Of a DNA stretch of 14,865 bases, positions 1-5,931 are shown one piece after another (the stretch's first letter is position 1; every line of letters starts with the position of its first letter). A program made the translations under genes and the position numbers. The notes below the pieces were generated by a model, which was not told the origin of the DNA, searched no databases, and worked only from the letters and a program-made list of their open reading frames with translations. The DNA is from DASPKW01 sp038244055 (GTDB lineage Bacteria; Planctomycetota; Phycisphaerae; Tepidisphaerales; Tepidisphaeraceae). Location: assembly GCA_038244055.1 (NCBI GenBank), contig JBBRTW010000142.1, positions 1 through 14,865 of the forward strand. The letters run 5' to 3'.

Positions 1-1
1 C

Positions 2-1156
2 ATGGCGCTTGCGGATTCCGACATCGCTTACCTCCGCCGGGCCCTGCGCCTGGCGATGAATGGCCGGGGCCGCGTCGAGCCCAATCCGATGGTCGGGTGC
101 GCGATCGTCAACAACGGCCGCGTGATCGGCGAGGGATTGCATGAGGAGTTCGGCGGCCCGCACGCCGAGCCGATAGCCCTGGCCAGTTGCACGCAATCGC
201 CAGCCGGCGCAACCGTGTATGTGACCCTCGAACCCTGCTGTCATACGAATAAGAAAACGCCCCCCTGCGCGCCGAGACTGGTTGAAGCGAAGGTTGCCCG
301 CGTCGTGGTCGGTTGCCTCGATCCGAACCCAATGGTGAACGGCAGGGGGGTCAAACTGCTGCGCGATGCCGGGATCGAAGTGGAAGCGCCGGCGCTGGAA
401 GGTCCCTGTAAACAACTCATCGCCCCCTTCATCGCACGGGCGACAAACGGGCGGCCTTATGTGACGCTCAAGTGGGCGCAGACGGCCGATGGCAAGGTGG
501 CGGGTCGTGGCGGGCAGCGCTTGAAGATCAGCAACAATCGTTCGACGCGAATCGTGCATGAGCTGCGCTCGCGCGTGGAGGGGATCATGGTGGGGATCAA
601 TACGGTCATGATGGATGATCCGCTGCTGGATGCGCGTTATGCGAGCCGGCCGAGGCATCCTGCGCGCTTCGTGCTGGATCGGGATTTGCGCACGCTGGCC
701 GATGCGCGGGTCGTTACATCCAACGCGGCCTCGACGCATATTTTTCACGGCGTGCTGGAAGGCGCGGCATCGCGAAAACGGCGCGATGAACTCGAGGCCC
801 GCAGCGCCACCCTGGCGATGCTGCCGACGGGCGAAGATGGGATGCTCGATCTCTCGGCCGCCCTCCTGGGCGTGGCCGGTGCATTCTGTCATGAATTACT
901 GGTCGAACCCGGGCCGACACTGGCCGGCAGTTTCTTCCGAGCCGGGTTGGTGGATCGAGTATGGGTGATCGCATCCAGGCAGAAGGTACACGAGGCCAGC
1001 GCCCCATCCGCGGCCGCGGTTCCGCCCGATTTTGTCGTGAGCGGGCGCATCGATCTGGATGGAGATGAGCTGACGGAATACCTCAACCCCGCCTCACCCT
1101 ATTTCTTCGCGGCCGAGCCCTCCGCCGATCTGGTTTTGGCGAAGGGCCTGGGGTAG
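2..1156 (+). CDS. ribD: Bifunctional riboflavin biosynthesis deaminase/reductase RibD
   Basis: RibD carries out two successive cytosolic steps of riboflavin synthesis: deamination of the diaminopyrimidine made from GTP, then NADPH-dependent reduction of the ribosyl side chain. The 384-residue protein has both domains. The N-terminal cytidine-deaminase-like part (about 1-145) has the zinc ligands H54 in HAE, C79 and C89 in PCCHTNKKTPPC. As I recall the E. coli protein, this loop is one residue longer here. The reductase part starts at about 150 (YVTLKWAQTADGKVA, then GIMVGINTVMMDDPLLDAR and EPGPTLAGSFFRAGLVDRV at about 303-321). The last 60 residues lack the usual APKLLGG-like segment and look divergent. 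The start codon lies one base inside the window, so its ribosome-binding site cannot be seen, but the first 35 residues align well with RibD N-termini. No other rib gene is visible downstream. Confidence 0.95.
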   Translation: MALADSDIAYLRRALRLAMNGRGRVEPNPMVGCAIVNNGRVIGEGLHEEFGGPHAEPIALASCTQSPAGATVYVTLEPCCHTNKKTPPCAPRLVEAKVARVVVGCLDPNPMVNGRGVKLLRDAGIEVEAPALEGPCKQLIAPFIARATNGRPYVTLKWAQTADGKVAGRGGQRLKISNNRSTRIVHELRSRVEGIMVGINTVMMDDPLLDARYASRPRHPARFVLDRDLRTLADARVVTSNAASTHIFHGVLEGAASRKRRDELEARSATLAMLPTGEDGMLDLSAALLGVAGAFCHELLVEPGPTLAGSFFRAGLVDRVWVIASRQKVHEASAPSAAAVPPDFVVSGRIDLDGDELTEYLNPASPYFFAAEPSADLVLAKGLG

Positions 1157-1181
1157 GATCGGTCGCACCGGTCCGTATCAG

Positions 1182-1297
1182 GTCATGCTGGGCGTAGCGA
1201 AGCACCTTGCAGCGAAGTTCGAAGGTCCCTCGAGTTACGATACGGCCCTGCTCGGTTGCGTAGATCCTTCGGTCGCCTCAAGCTCCCACAGGATGAC
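1182..1297. repeat. Dispersed hairpin repeat, GTCATgCTGaGCGTAGCGAAG type, copy 1
   Basis: The spacer between ribD and the TlpA-like gene starts with GTCATGCTGGGCGTAGCGAA and ends with the inverted counterpart ending CACAGGATGAC. Read in reverse, the right arm is GTCATCCTGTGGGAGCTTGA and then CGAAGGATC. The arms pair only imperfectly. The left arm matches an arm at 11496-11524 at 26 of 29 positions, so this is one family of dispersed intergenic repeat. Elements starting GTCATCCTGAGC are common in spacers of several phyla (general knowledge). It may act as a 3'-end structure for ribD; I see no T-tract. Confidence 0.75.
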
Positions 1298-1345
1298 AGT
1301 TCAAAGCAGTCTGGTAGGTTGCACCACTTCAATTGACGAGGAAAA

Positions 1346-2431
1346 ATGATGAAGCCATTGAACCTGTTCGCGGCGCTGGCGATGTTGGCGATCTCCCTCC
1401 CCGCGACCGCGGCCGAAGACGCGGCCGCCGTCACGCTCAAAGCCGGCGATCCCGCGCCCAAGCTCGCCGTCAGCAAATGGGTCAAGGGCGGGCCCATCGA
1501 CCAGTTCGAAAAAGGCAAAGTCTACATCATCGAATGCTGGGCCACCTGGTGCGGACCCTGCATCGCCTCGATGCCGCATGTGACCAAGCTCCAGGCCAAA
1601 TACGCCGACAAGGGCGTGGTCGTGATCGGCATGAACGTCTGGGAGCGCAACGAAGCCGCCGTCGAGCCCTTCGTCACCAAGAACGCGGCCAAGATGGGCT
1701 ACGCCGTGGCGATGGATGTGGTCGCCCCGGCCGAGGAAGGCAAGCCGAAGCAACCGGGGACGATGGCCTCGACGTGGCTCAAGGCGGCCGGCCGCAATGG
1801 AATTCCCTGCAGTTTTATCGTCGATCAGGCCGGCAAGATCGCCTGGATCGGGCATCCGATGCAGATGGATCGCCCGCTGGAGCAGGTGGTGGCCGGCAAG
1901 TTCGATCCGGCCGAGGAGGCGAAATTCCAGGAAAAGCTCGATGGGCTGAGCAAGGAATACGCCGCGGCCATGCGGGCGGGCGAAACCGACAAGGCGCTGA
2001 CGATCCAGGATCAGATGATCGTGCTGAATCCCGCGATGGCCACCTTCTACAACGGCATGCGGATGAACCTGCTCTTCAAGAAGGGCGACTATGCCGGGGC
2101 CAACGCCCTGGCGGAAAAGATGGCGGCCGATGTGGGCGATGATGATGGCGCGGCCGTCCGCCTGGCGGTCACGCTGCTGGGCGCTCCGGACATCGACAAG
2201 ATCGATACGGCGCTGGCCCTGAAGATGGCCGAGAAATCCGCGGCCGCCAATAAGGAGAGCTGGCCCCACCAGGGCGTGCTGGCCAAAGCGCTGGCTGCGA
2301 ACAAACAGTACGCCAAAGCGGTGGAGCTTCAGGAAGAGGTGGTCAAACACACCGCCGGCCCGATGAAGGATCGCGAGGAGAAGGCCCTTGCGGATTACAA
2401 GGAAAAGGCGGCGGCCAGTCCCAGGAAGTGA
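1346..2431 (+). CDS. Exported TlpA-like thioredoxin-fold protein with helical TPR-like tail
   Basis: A likely envelope thiol-disulfide oxidoreductase. Residues 1-23 are a signal peptide with a probable AxA-type cleavage site (ATAA). A TlpA/ResA-type redoxin domain spans about 33-185, with WATWCGPC (active-site C69 and C72), the VVVIGMNVWE strand, and the cis-proline loop GIP at 152-154 before VDQAGKIAWIG. The last 160 residues are a helical region with TPR-like helix pairs (about 206-262 and 285-340) and a lysine-rich end. GAGGA lies at 1338-1342. The first ATG is only 3 nt further on and a second in-frame ATG at 1349 is 6 nt away, so the second may be the true start. The partner is unknown, since no cytochrome c maturation gene is nearby. 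The fold is secure; the substrate is not. Confidence 0.85.
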   Translation: MMKPLNLFAALAMLAISLPATAAEDAAAVTLKAGDPAPKLAVSKWVKGGPIDQFEKGKVYIIECWATWCGPCIASMPHVTKLQAKYADKGVVVIGMNVWERNEAAVEPFVTKNAAKMGYAVAMDVVAPAEEGKPKQPGTMASTWLKAAGRNGIPCSFIVDQAGKIAWIGHPMQMDRPLEQVVAGKFDPAEEAKFQEKLDGLSKEYAAAMRAGETDKALTIQDQMIVLNPAMATFYNGMRMNLLFKKGDYAGANALAEKMAADVGDDDGAAVRLAVTLLGAPDIDKIDTALALKMAEKSAAANKESWPHQGVLAKALAANKQYAKAVELQEEVVKHTAGPMKDREEKALADYKEKAAASPRK

Positions 2432-2442
2432 GCGCTTACGGC

Positions 2443-2584
2443 CAGGCGCGGGCGCACCGGACCAAGTCTTGCGGCAAATGCGAGCGTTAAACGGGATGCG
2501 GTTGATGCTGCGCGCGTTTGTAGTTACGGACGTCGAAAGATCGGCGATCGCGACCGCAACTCAGGTGCGCCCACGACTCGCCTG
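2443..2584. repeat. Imperfect inverted repeat after the TlpA-like gene
   Basis: CAGGCGcGGGCGCACC at 2443-2458 faces GGTGCGCCCacgactCGCCTG at 2564-2584. The nine inner and six outer bases are complementary, with a five-base bulge. The loop is over 100 bases and there is no T-tract, so it reads as a dispersed repeat or the remains of one rather than a classical terminator. Confidence 0.45.
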
Positions 2585-2637
2585 TGCCTGCTGCTCATGC
2601 GCTGGGAAACCCTGCCTAACCCGAATAATTCAGATGA

Positions 2638-2779
2638 ACCACGAAAAACACGAAGCGCACGAAGAAGACCGGAGAAGAGTAGAAATATAATTTGCGCAAC
2701 GTGCGTTCACCATTTGCCGACTTTTTGACTGTAATTCCTTTGGCTCATTCCTCTTCGTGCATTTCGTGTTTTTCGTGGT
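2638..2779. repeat. Long hairpin repeat, ACCACGAAAAACACGAA type
   Basis: The left arm at 2638-2665 starts ACCACGAAAAACACGAA and ends GCACGAAGA. The right arm at 2752-2779 is its inverse (TCTTCGTGC ... TTCGTGGT). Arms of 28 nt match at 26 positions around an AT-rich 86-nt centre. Similarity continues outwards as CAGATGA against TCACC...AATCTG, giving an element of about 160 bp. Such CACGAA-rich hairpins are familiar intergenic repeats in large environmental genomes (general knowledge). No coding capacity or transposase is present. Confidence 0.8.
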
Positions 2780-2864
2780 GAATAATCTGGGCTAAACCGT
2801 TGCAGCCTCCACGGCACTCATCCTCAGGTCCCGCGACAACCTCAGACCACGGAGGGCGCTGCAA

Positions 2865-4064
2865 ATGCGATTTTTCCATCTCCTCGCAACCGCGTGCTCG
2901 ATGTCCCTCGCCTCCGTCTGTGCTTTTCTTCTTACTGAATATGCTTCACACGCCGAGGAAGCGCGCCCCCTATCCGCCGCCGACCAGCTCAACCACCAGT
3001 GGAGCGCCGGCAAAGCCGAAGGCGCTGGGCCCATCAGGCTCGCCACATTTCCCCTGCGCCCCGACGATATTGAGCGCATCAACCCCATGGGCATGATGGC
3101 CAGCGGACACACCACTCCCAACGATCACCTCTATCTCGTCGCCAGGGAAACTCCCGACAAAACCAAACTCTACGATGTGCTCGCCGTCGCCGATGGCCGG
3201 ATCGTCACCGTTCAATGGCGGCCCAATCCAAAGGGCGGCCAGTTGGACCCCACCGTCTTCGACCGCGCCGTCGACCTGAAAGTCATCCTCGAGCATGCCG
3301 CCACCTGCTGGAGCTACGTCGATCATCTCGTCGAGTTGGACCCGGCCATTCAGAAGCAAATCGGCAAGGATCTCCAGCCCGGCCAACCCACCCCAATGAG
3401 AATCCCCGTCAAGGCCGGCCAGGTCATCGGCAAAGTTCGCGGCGGATTCACCTTCGACTTCGCGCTGATCGACACCACCGTGACGCGCAAGGGCTTTGTC
3501 ATCCCCGATCAGTTCCTCAAGCGCGATCCCTGGAAGCTCCACACCGTCGATCCCTTCGATTACATTGACGAACCGATGCGGGGCAAACTGCTCGCCTTCA
3601 ATCCCCGCACCGCCAAGCCCCTCGGCGGGAAGATCGACTACGACATCGATGGCCGCCTCGCGGGCAACTGGTATCGCCAGAACACCGGCGGCTATGCCGG
3701 CCTCGATCGCCGCTGGGATTACTGGGTTGGCCACCTCACCTTCGCGTATCACCACGTCGATCCCTCGCGGATCATCATTTCCATCGGCGATGTCGATGGC
3801 CGCCCCCGCCAGTTCGCCGTTCGCCGCAACGCGCCCGACCCCGCCGAAATCAAGGTCGACACCGGCCTCGCGAAATACGAACTGATCCAACCCCAGACCA
3901 ACGACCGCACCGGCAAGCCCTTCGACAATGTTCGCGAGCAGTTTTACGGCACGCTCCTGGTCCGCATGATGAAAGACCGCGAGATCGAAATCGAGTTGTT
4001 CCCCGGCAAGACCGCCAATGACGTGGCCGAGTTCACATCGGCAAAGCGGACCTACGAGCGCTGA
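2865..4064 (+). CDS. Exported M23/LytM-like (duplicated hybrid motif) domain protein
   Basis: A 399-residue exported protein with a strong ribosome-binding site (GGAGGG, 2851-2856, 8 nt before ATG) and a signal peptide in residues 1-30, probably cleaved near SHA-EE. The middle resembles M23-type barrels: GHTTPNDHLYLV (H82, D87), VLAVADGRIVTVQWRP (105-120), CWSYVDHLVEL (148-158) and VKAGQVIGKVRGGFTFDFALID (182-203). The C-terminal segments LHTVDPFDYIDEP, GGKIDYDIDGRLAGNWY and WVGHLTFAYHHVDPS are familiar from a family of hypothetical proteins with this barrel. The spacing of candidate zinc ligands differs from HxxxD...HxH of active M23 endopeptidases, so peptidase activity is doubtful and a structural or binding role is possible. 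Assignment is by motif recall. Confidence 0.65.
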   Translation: MRFFHLLATACSMSLASVCAFLLTEYASHAEEARPLSAADQLNHQWSAGKAEGAGPIRLATFPLRPDDIERINPMGMMASGHTTPNDHLYLVARETPDKTKLYDVLAVADGRIVTVQWRPNPKGGQLDPTVFDRAVDLKVILEHAATCWSYVDHLVELDPAIQKQIGKDLQPGQPTPMRIPVKAGQVIGKVRGGFTFDFALIDTTVTRKGFVIPDQFLKRDPWKLHTVDPFDYIDEPMRGKLLAFNPRTAKPLGGKIDYDIDGRLAGNWYRQNTGGYAGLDRRWDYWVGHLTFAYHHVDPSRIIISIGDVDGRPRQFAVRRNAPDPAEIKVDTGLAKYELIQPQTNDRTGKPFDNVREQFYGTLLVRMMKDREIEIELFPGKTANDVAEFTSAKRTYER

Positions 4065-4088
4065 TGAAGATCGACATACCCATTGAAA

Positions 4089-4118
4089 GAGGAGGTCACG
4101 GTAGTCCGTGACCTCCTC
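4089..4118. terminator. Stem-loop between convergent genes
   Basis: GAGGAGGTCACGG at 4089-4101 pairs perfectly with CCGTGACCTCCTC at 4106-4118 around the loop TAGT. It sits between two genes that end towards it (stops at 4064 and 4152) and can serve both. The minus-strand side is followed by TTTCAATG, a weak T-tract; the plus side by AGAAATATTC. Confidence 0.8.
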
Positions 4119-4151
4119 AGAAATATTCAAAGCGAATATCGAAGCGATGGA

Positions 4152-4547
4152 TCAGTAGCGATTGCCACGACCGCCGCCGCCACCCGAGCCGCCGCGGCCA
4201 CCGCCGCCGCCGCCGCCCCCACCGTAACCGCCGCGGCCACCGCCGCCGCCGCCACCGCCGTAGCCGCCACGGCCACCGCCGCCGCCGCCGCCACGATCTT
4301 CCTTGGGCTTGGCTTCGTTGACGGTCAGAGCGCGACCATCATGCTCCTGGCCGTTCAGCGCGGCGATCGCCGCCTGGGCCTCTTCATCGCTGCCCATTTC
4401 CACGAATCCGAAACCCTTGCTCCGGCCGGTGTCCCGGTCCTGAATGACCTGAGCGCTCTGGACGGTCCCGTGCTGGGCGCACAGTTGTTCCAGGTCCGCG
4501 TCCGTAACGTTGTAGCTCAGATTCCCGACGTACAATTTCCTGCCCAT
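4152..4547 (-). CDS. RRM RNA-binding protein with glycine-rich RGG tail
   Basis: A 131-residue RNA-binding protein. The single RRM has RNP2 LYVGNL at 5-10 and RNP1 KGFGFVEM at 44-51, followed by AAIAALNGQEHDGRALTVNEAKP. Residues 86-131 are almost all glycine with spaced R and Y (RGGYGGGGG units), like the glycine-rich RNA-binding proteins of cyanobacteria and plants, which are often cold-induced and act on mRNA stability or folding (family knowledge). The start at 4547 is chosen because AGGAG (4555-4559) lies 7 nt upstream and the RRM begins at once. The frame is open to 4733, but that extension has no RRM similarity and covers a structured leader. The gene appears monocistronic, bounded by stem-loops at 4089-4118 and 4797-4833. 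The GGC-rich tail (about 4166-4290) is repetitive DNA. Confidence 0.92.
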   Translation of the reverse strand: MGRKLYVGNLSYNVTDADLEQLCAQHGTVQSAQVIQDRDTGRSKGFGFVEMGSDEEAQAAIAALNGQEHDGRALTVNEAKPKEDRGGGGGGGRGGYGGGGGGGGRGGYGGGGGGGGGRGGSGGGGGRGNRY

Positions 4548-4566
4548 GCGTATGCTCCTATGCATC

Positions 4567-4635
4567 TTTGGGCCAATGGACCCGATTTTTACTTTCCGGG
4601 TCCCGATTCGAAAGAGGCCGACGTTTTGGCCCAAA
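4567..4635 (-). promoter_or_regulatory. Nested stem-loop in the leader of the RRM gene
   Basis: TTTGGGCCAA at 4567-4576 is the exact inverse of TTGGCCCAAA at 4626-4635. Nested inside, GGACCCG (4578-4584) faces CGGGTCC (4597-4603). On the minus-strand transcript this structure ends 8 nt before the AGGAG of the RRM gene. Leaders that refold in the cold or bind the gene's own product are known for cold-shock RNA-binding proteins; that role is an inference here. Confidence 0.5.
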
Positions 4636-4796
4636 AGGTAGGAGAGTGAGGAGGCAATGCGGACATGAAACTGTTCACGAACCGACAGACTCGATCGCTG
4701 GCTTACCGACTCGCACTGTAACACACTGGGCAACCAAAATACAACAAGATAGTTCTCGAATTCTGGTTTCTTGTCGCGACCGATAATCCAGCGCGT

Positions 4797-4833
4797 AAAA
4801 AAGGCCGCACGCGGAGGGTTCAGCGTGCGGCCT
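4797..4833 (-). terminator. Intrinsic terminator reading leftwards
   Basis: AGGCCGCACGC at 4802-4812 pairs perfectly with GCGTGCGGCCT at 4823-4833 (10-nt loop). On the minus strand the stem runs into TTTTTT and then ACGCG. It lies upstream of the RRM gene and would shield it from leftward transcription. The nearest minus-strand gene upstream ends about 480 bp away at 5317. A T7 run on the plus strand (4854-4860) is too far from the stem to make it a good plus-strand terminator. Confidence 0.8.
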
Positions 4834-5316
4834 GGCGGAGGAGGAAACGAGGCTTTTTTTCAAAGACGCCAGCCACGGTCGCCTTCGATTTATTCAGTTA
4901 TTCGAGACTGACGCAATCCAATGCCAATCACAACCTGTTGGGGTCAAGCCCCGGACAGCGTACCGCCCGCAGACCGCCTGCGGGCGGTACTGTCCGTGGG
5001 AACCAACCGCGCTCATAAGTTTTTAGATGGCCGATGTCAGCCACCCGAATCCACCTTGCGGCGGACACGTTGAACACTAGAGCGAAGCGGGTGCCAGAAG
5101 AATAAATTTTGGGGCATCTTCCAAAAATGCTGCTTTCCGCCCTGAAAACGCCTCATTTTCATCAACTTTTCTCAGGCCCATCGCCCGCCCCCATCTCCGC
5201 GCCCCCGCGCGATTTGTGGGCGCGCTCCCGAAATCAGCCCGATCCCTGCCCAACCCCGCCGCATCCGCGTTTGTGGTGCGGGCGTCCCGCCTGCTTTTCT
5301 CTCTGAGTCGTCCCCC
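4834..5316. other. 483-bp stretch without a recognisable gene
   Basis: No open frame here looks like a protein. It contains the hairpin at 4952-4996, an AT-richer patch at about 5100-5175 (AATAAATTTTGGGGCATC, TTTTCATCAACTTTTCTC), and one arm of the GGGCGTCCCGCC repeat family near 5278-5290, where GCGGG-CGT-CCCGC can also fold by itself just after the stop of the membrane-protein gene. I see no tRNA or known RNA family. Confidence 0.5.
4952..4996. repeat. Strong hairpin, GTACCGCCCGCAG type
   Basis: CGGACAGCGTACCGCCCGCAG at 4952-4972 faces CTGCGGGCGGTACTGTCCG at 4978-4996. It pairs fully apart from a two-base bulge, around a 5-nt loop. It is flanked by GGGGTCAAGCCC. This resembles a repetitive extragenic palindrome; no T-tract follows on either strand. 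Confidence 0.7.
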
Positions 5317-5931
5317 TCAATTCCACCGCGCCTTCCGCCCCGCCGCCAGCATCACAAGCAACAACAATCCATATCCCCCGCCAATCAGCAGCGGCGGCCC
5401 GCCGGCCAGCCAGAGCGCCATCCGTCGGCCCCAATCGCCTCCCGTCCCCCACCAGAGCCCAGCACTGCAGGCAATCATGGCGATTAAAACCCCGATGAAT
5501 TTCATGATATGCCACGGCAATCGCCCGCTCCGCCTGAAGAGGATCGCGATCCCGCACAAACGCATCAGGAGCAGCCCATCTACCAGCCACGCCAGGATCA
5601 GCAGAATCGCCGCCGGCTCCGCGCGATGCTTGACGATCCCGATCGCCGCCGCCCCGACGACCATCCAGACAACCCACGAAATCCCCACCGCCCGCGCGAG
5701 CCGCCCATTGCCCACTCGATACCCCCAATGCACGATCAAACTTCCCGCCAACCCTGCCGCAGTCCCCTGCCCGATCGGCTGACGCGCCAGCAGTAATGCC
5801 CCCAGCAAACAAAGCGACAGATCAACTCCCGCCCACGCCGCCAGCGCCGGCCAGAGGTTCATCATCAGCCCGCACGCCACCGCAAGGGTGACCAGAATCA
5901 GCCACGGAAGGTAGATCATCAGTCGGATCAT
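5317..5931 (-). CDS. Polytopic membrane protein of unknown function
   Basis: I do not recognise this 204-residue protein. It is strongly hydrophobic, with about six or seven membrane segments (near 6-27, 29-49, 57-72, 82-101, 107-131, 142-162 and 172-197) separated by short basic loops (RRSGRLPW, GRKARWN). The start MIRLMIYLPW at 5931 is chosen because GGAG at 5942-5945 lies 10 nt upstream. An alternative ATG at 5919 is too far from it. The first 110 bp lie inside the 3' end of the upstream gene in another frame. In the overlap the codons of this frame end mostly in G or C, as in its neighbours, while those of the other frame do not. It is probably co-transcribed and translationally coupled with that gene. 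It could be a small membrane partner of the zinc-ribbon protein, but nothing shows this directly. Confidence 0.75.
   Translation of the reverse strand: MIRLMIYLPWLILVTLAVACGLMMNLWPALAAWAGVDLSLCLLGALLLARQPIGQGTAAGLAGSLIVHWGYRVGNGRLARAVGISWVVWMVVGAAAIGIVKHRAEPAAILLILAWLVDGLLLMRLCGIAILFRRSGRLPWHIMKFIGVLIAMIACSAGLWWGTGGDWGRRMALWLAGGPPLLIGGGYGLLLLVMLAAGRKARWN

Larger units (their letters stand above)
2432..2864. other. 433-bp spacer with two inverted repeats, no gene seen
   Basis: No convincing gene lies here. The only plus-strand open frame has no recognisable protein and runs through the hairpin repeats. The spacer holds an inverted repeat at 2443-2584 and the larger hairpin at 2638-2779. The region around 2675-2750 (AGAAATATAA, CTTTTTGACTGTAATTCC) is noticeably AT-richer than its surroundings and probably holds the promoter of the next gene, but I could not fix a -35/-10 pair. 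Confidence 0.6.

Noticed and set aside
1301..2350. Long minus-strand open frame opposite the TlpA-like gene
   Set aside because: It mirrors the codon pattern of a clear CGPC thioredoxin-fold gene and has no recognisable features of its own.
2388..2690. Plus-strand open frame of 100 codons in the spacer
   Set aside because: It overlaps the TlpA-like gene and runs into the CACGAA hairpin repeat.
2970..4130. Long minus-strand open frame opposite the M23-like gene
   Set aside because: Low-complexity composition typical of the antisense of a GC-rich gene; the plus-strand gene has a signal peptide and a strong ribosome-binding site.
4157..4290. Microsatellite or mobile repeat
   Set aside because: The GCC/CCACC repeats are simply the codons of the glycine-rich tail of the RRM protein.
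4083..4649. Plus-strand open frame rich in Ala and Thr over 4083-4649
   Set aside because: It is the antisense of the glycine-rich RRM gene; the Ala/Thr runs come from GCC/ACC repeats.
4548..4733. A 62-residue N-terminal extension of the RRM protein
   Set aside because: No RRM protein similarity, it covers a structured leader, and AGGAG sits at the right distance from the ATG at 4547.
5234..5812. Minus-strand open frame overlapping the membrane protein
   Set aside because: Gly/Arg/Ala-rich shadow frame; the hydrophobic frame at 5317-5931 is the convincing one.
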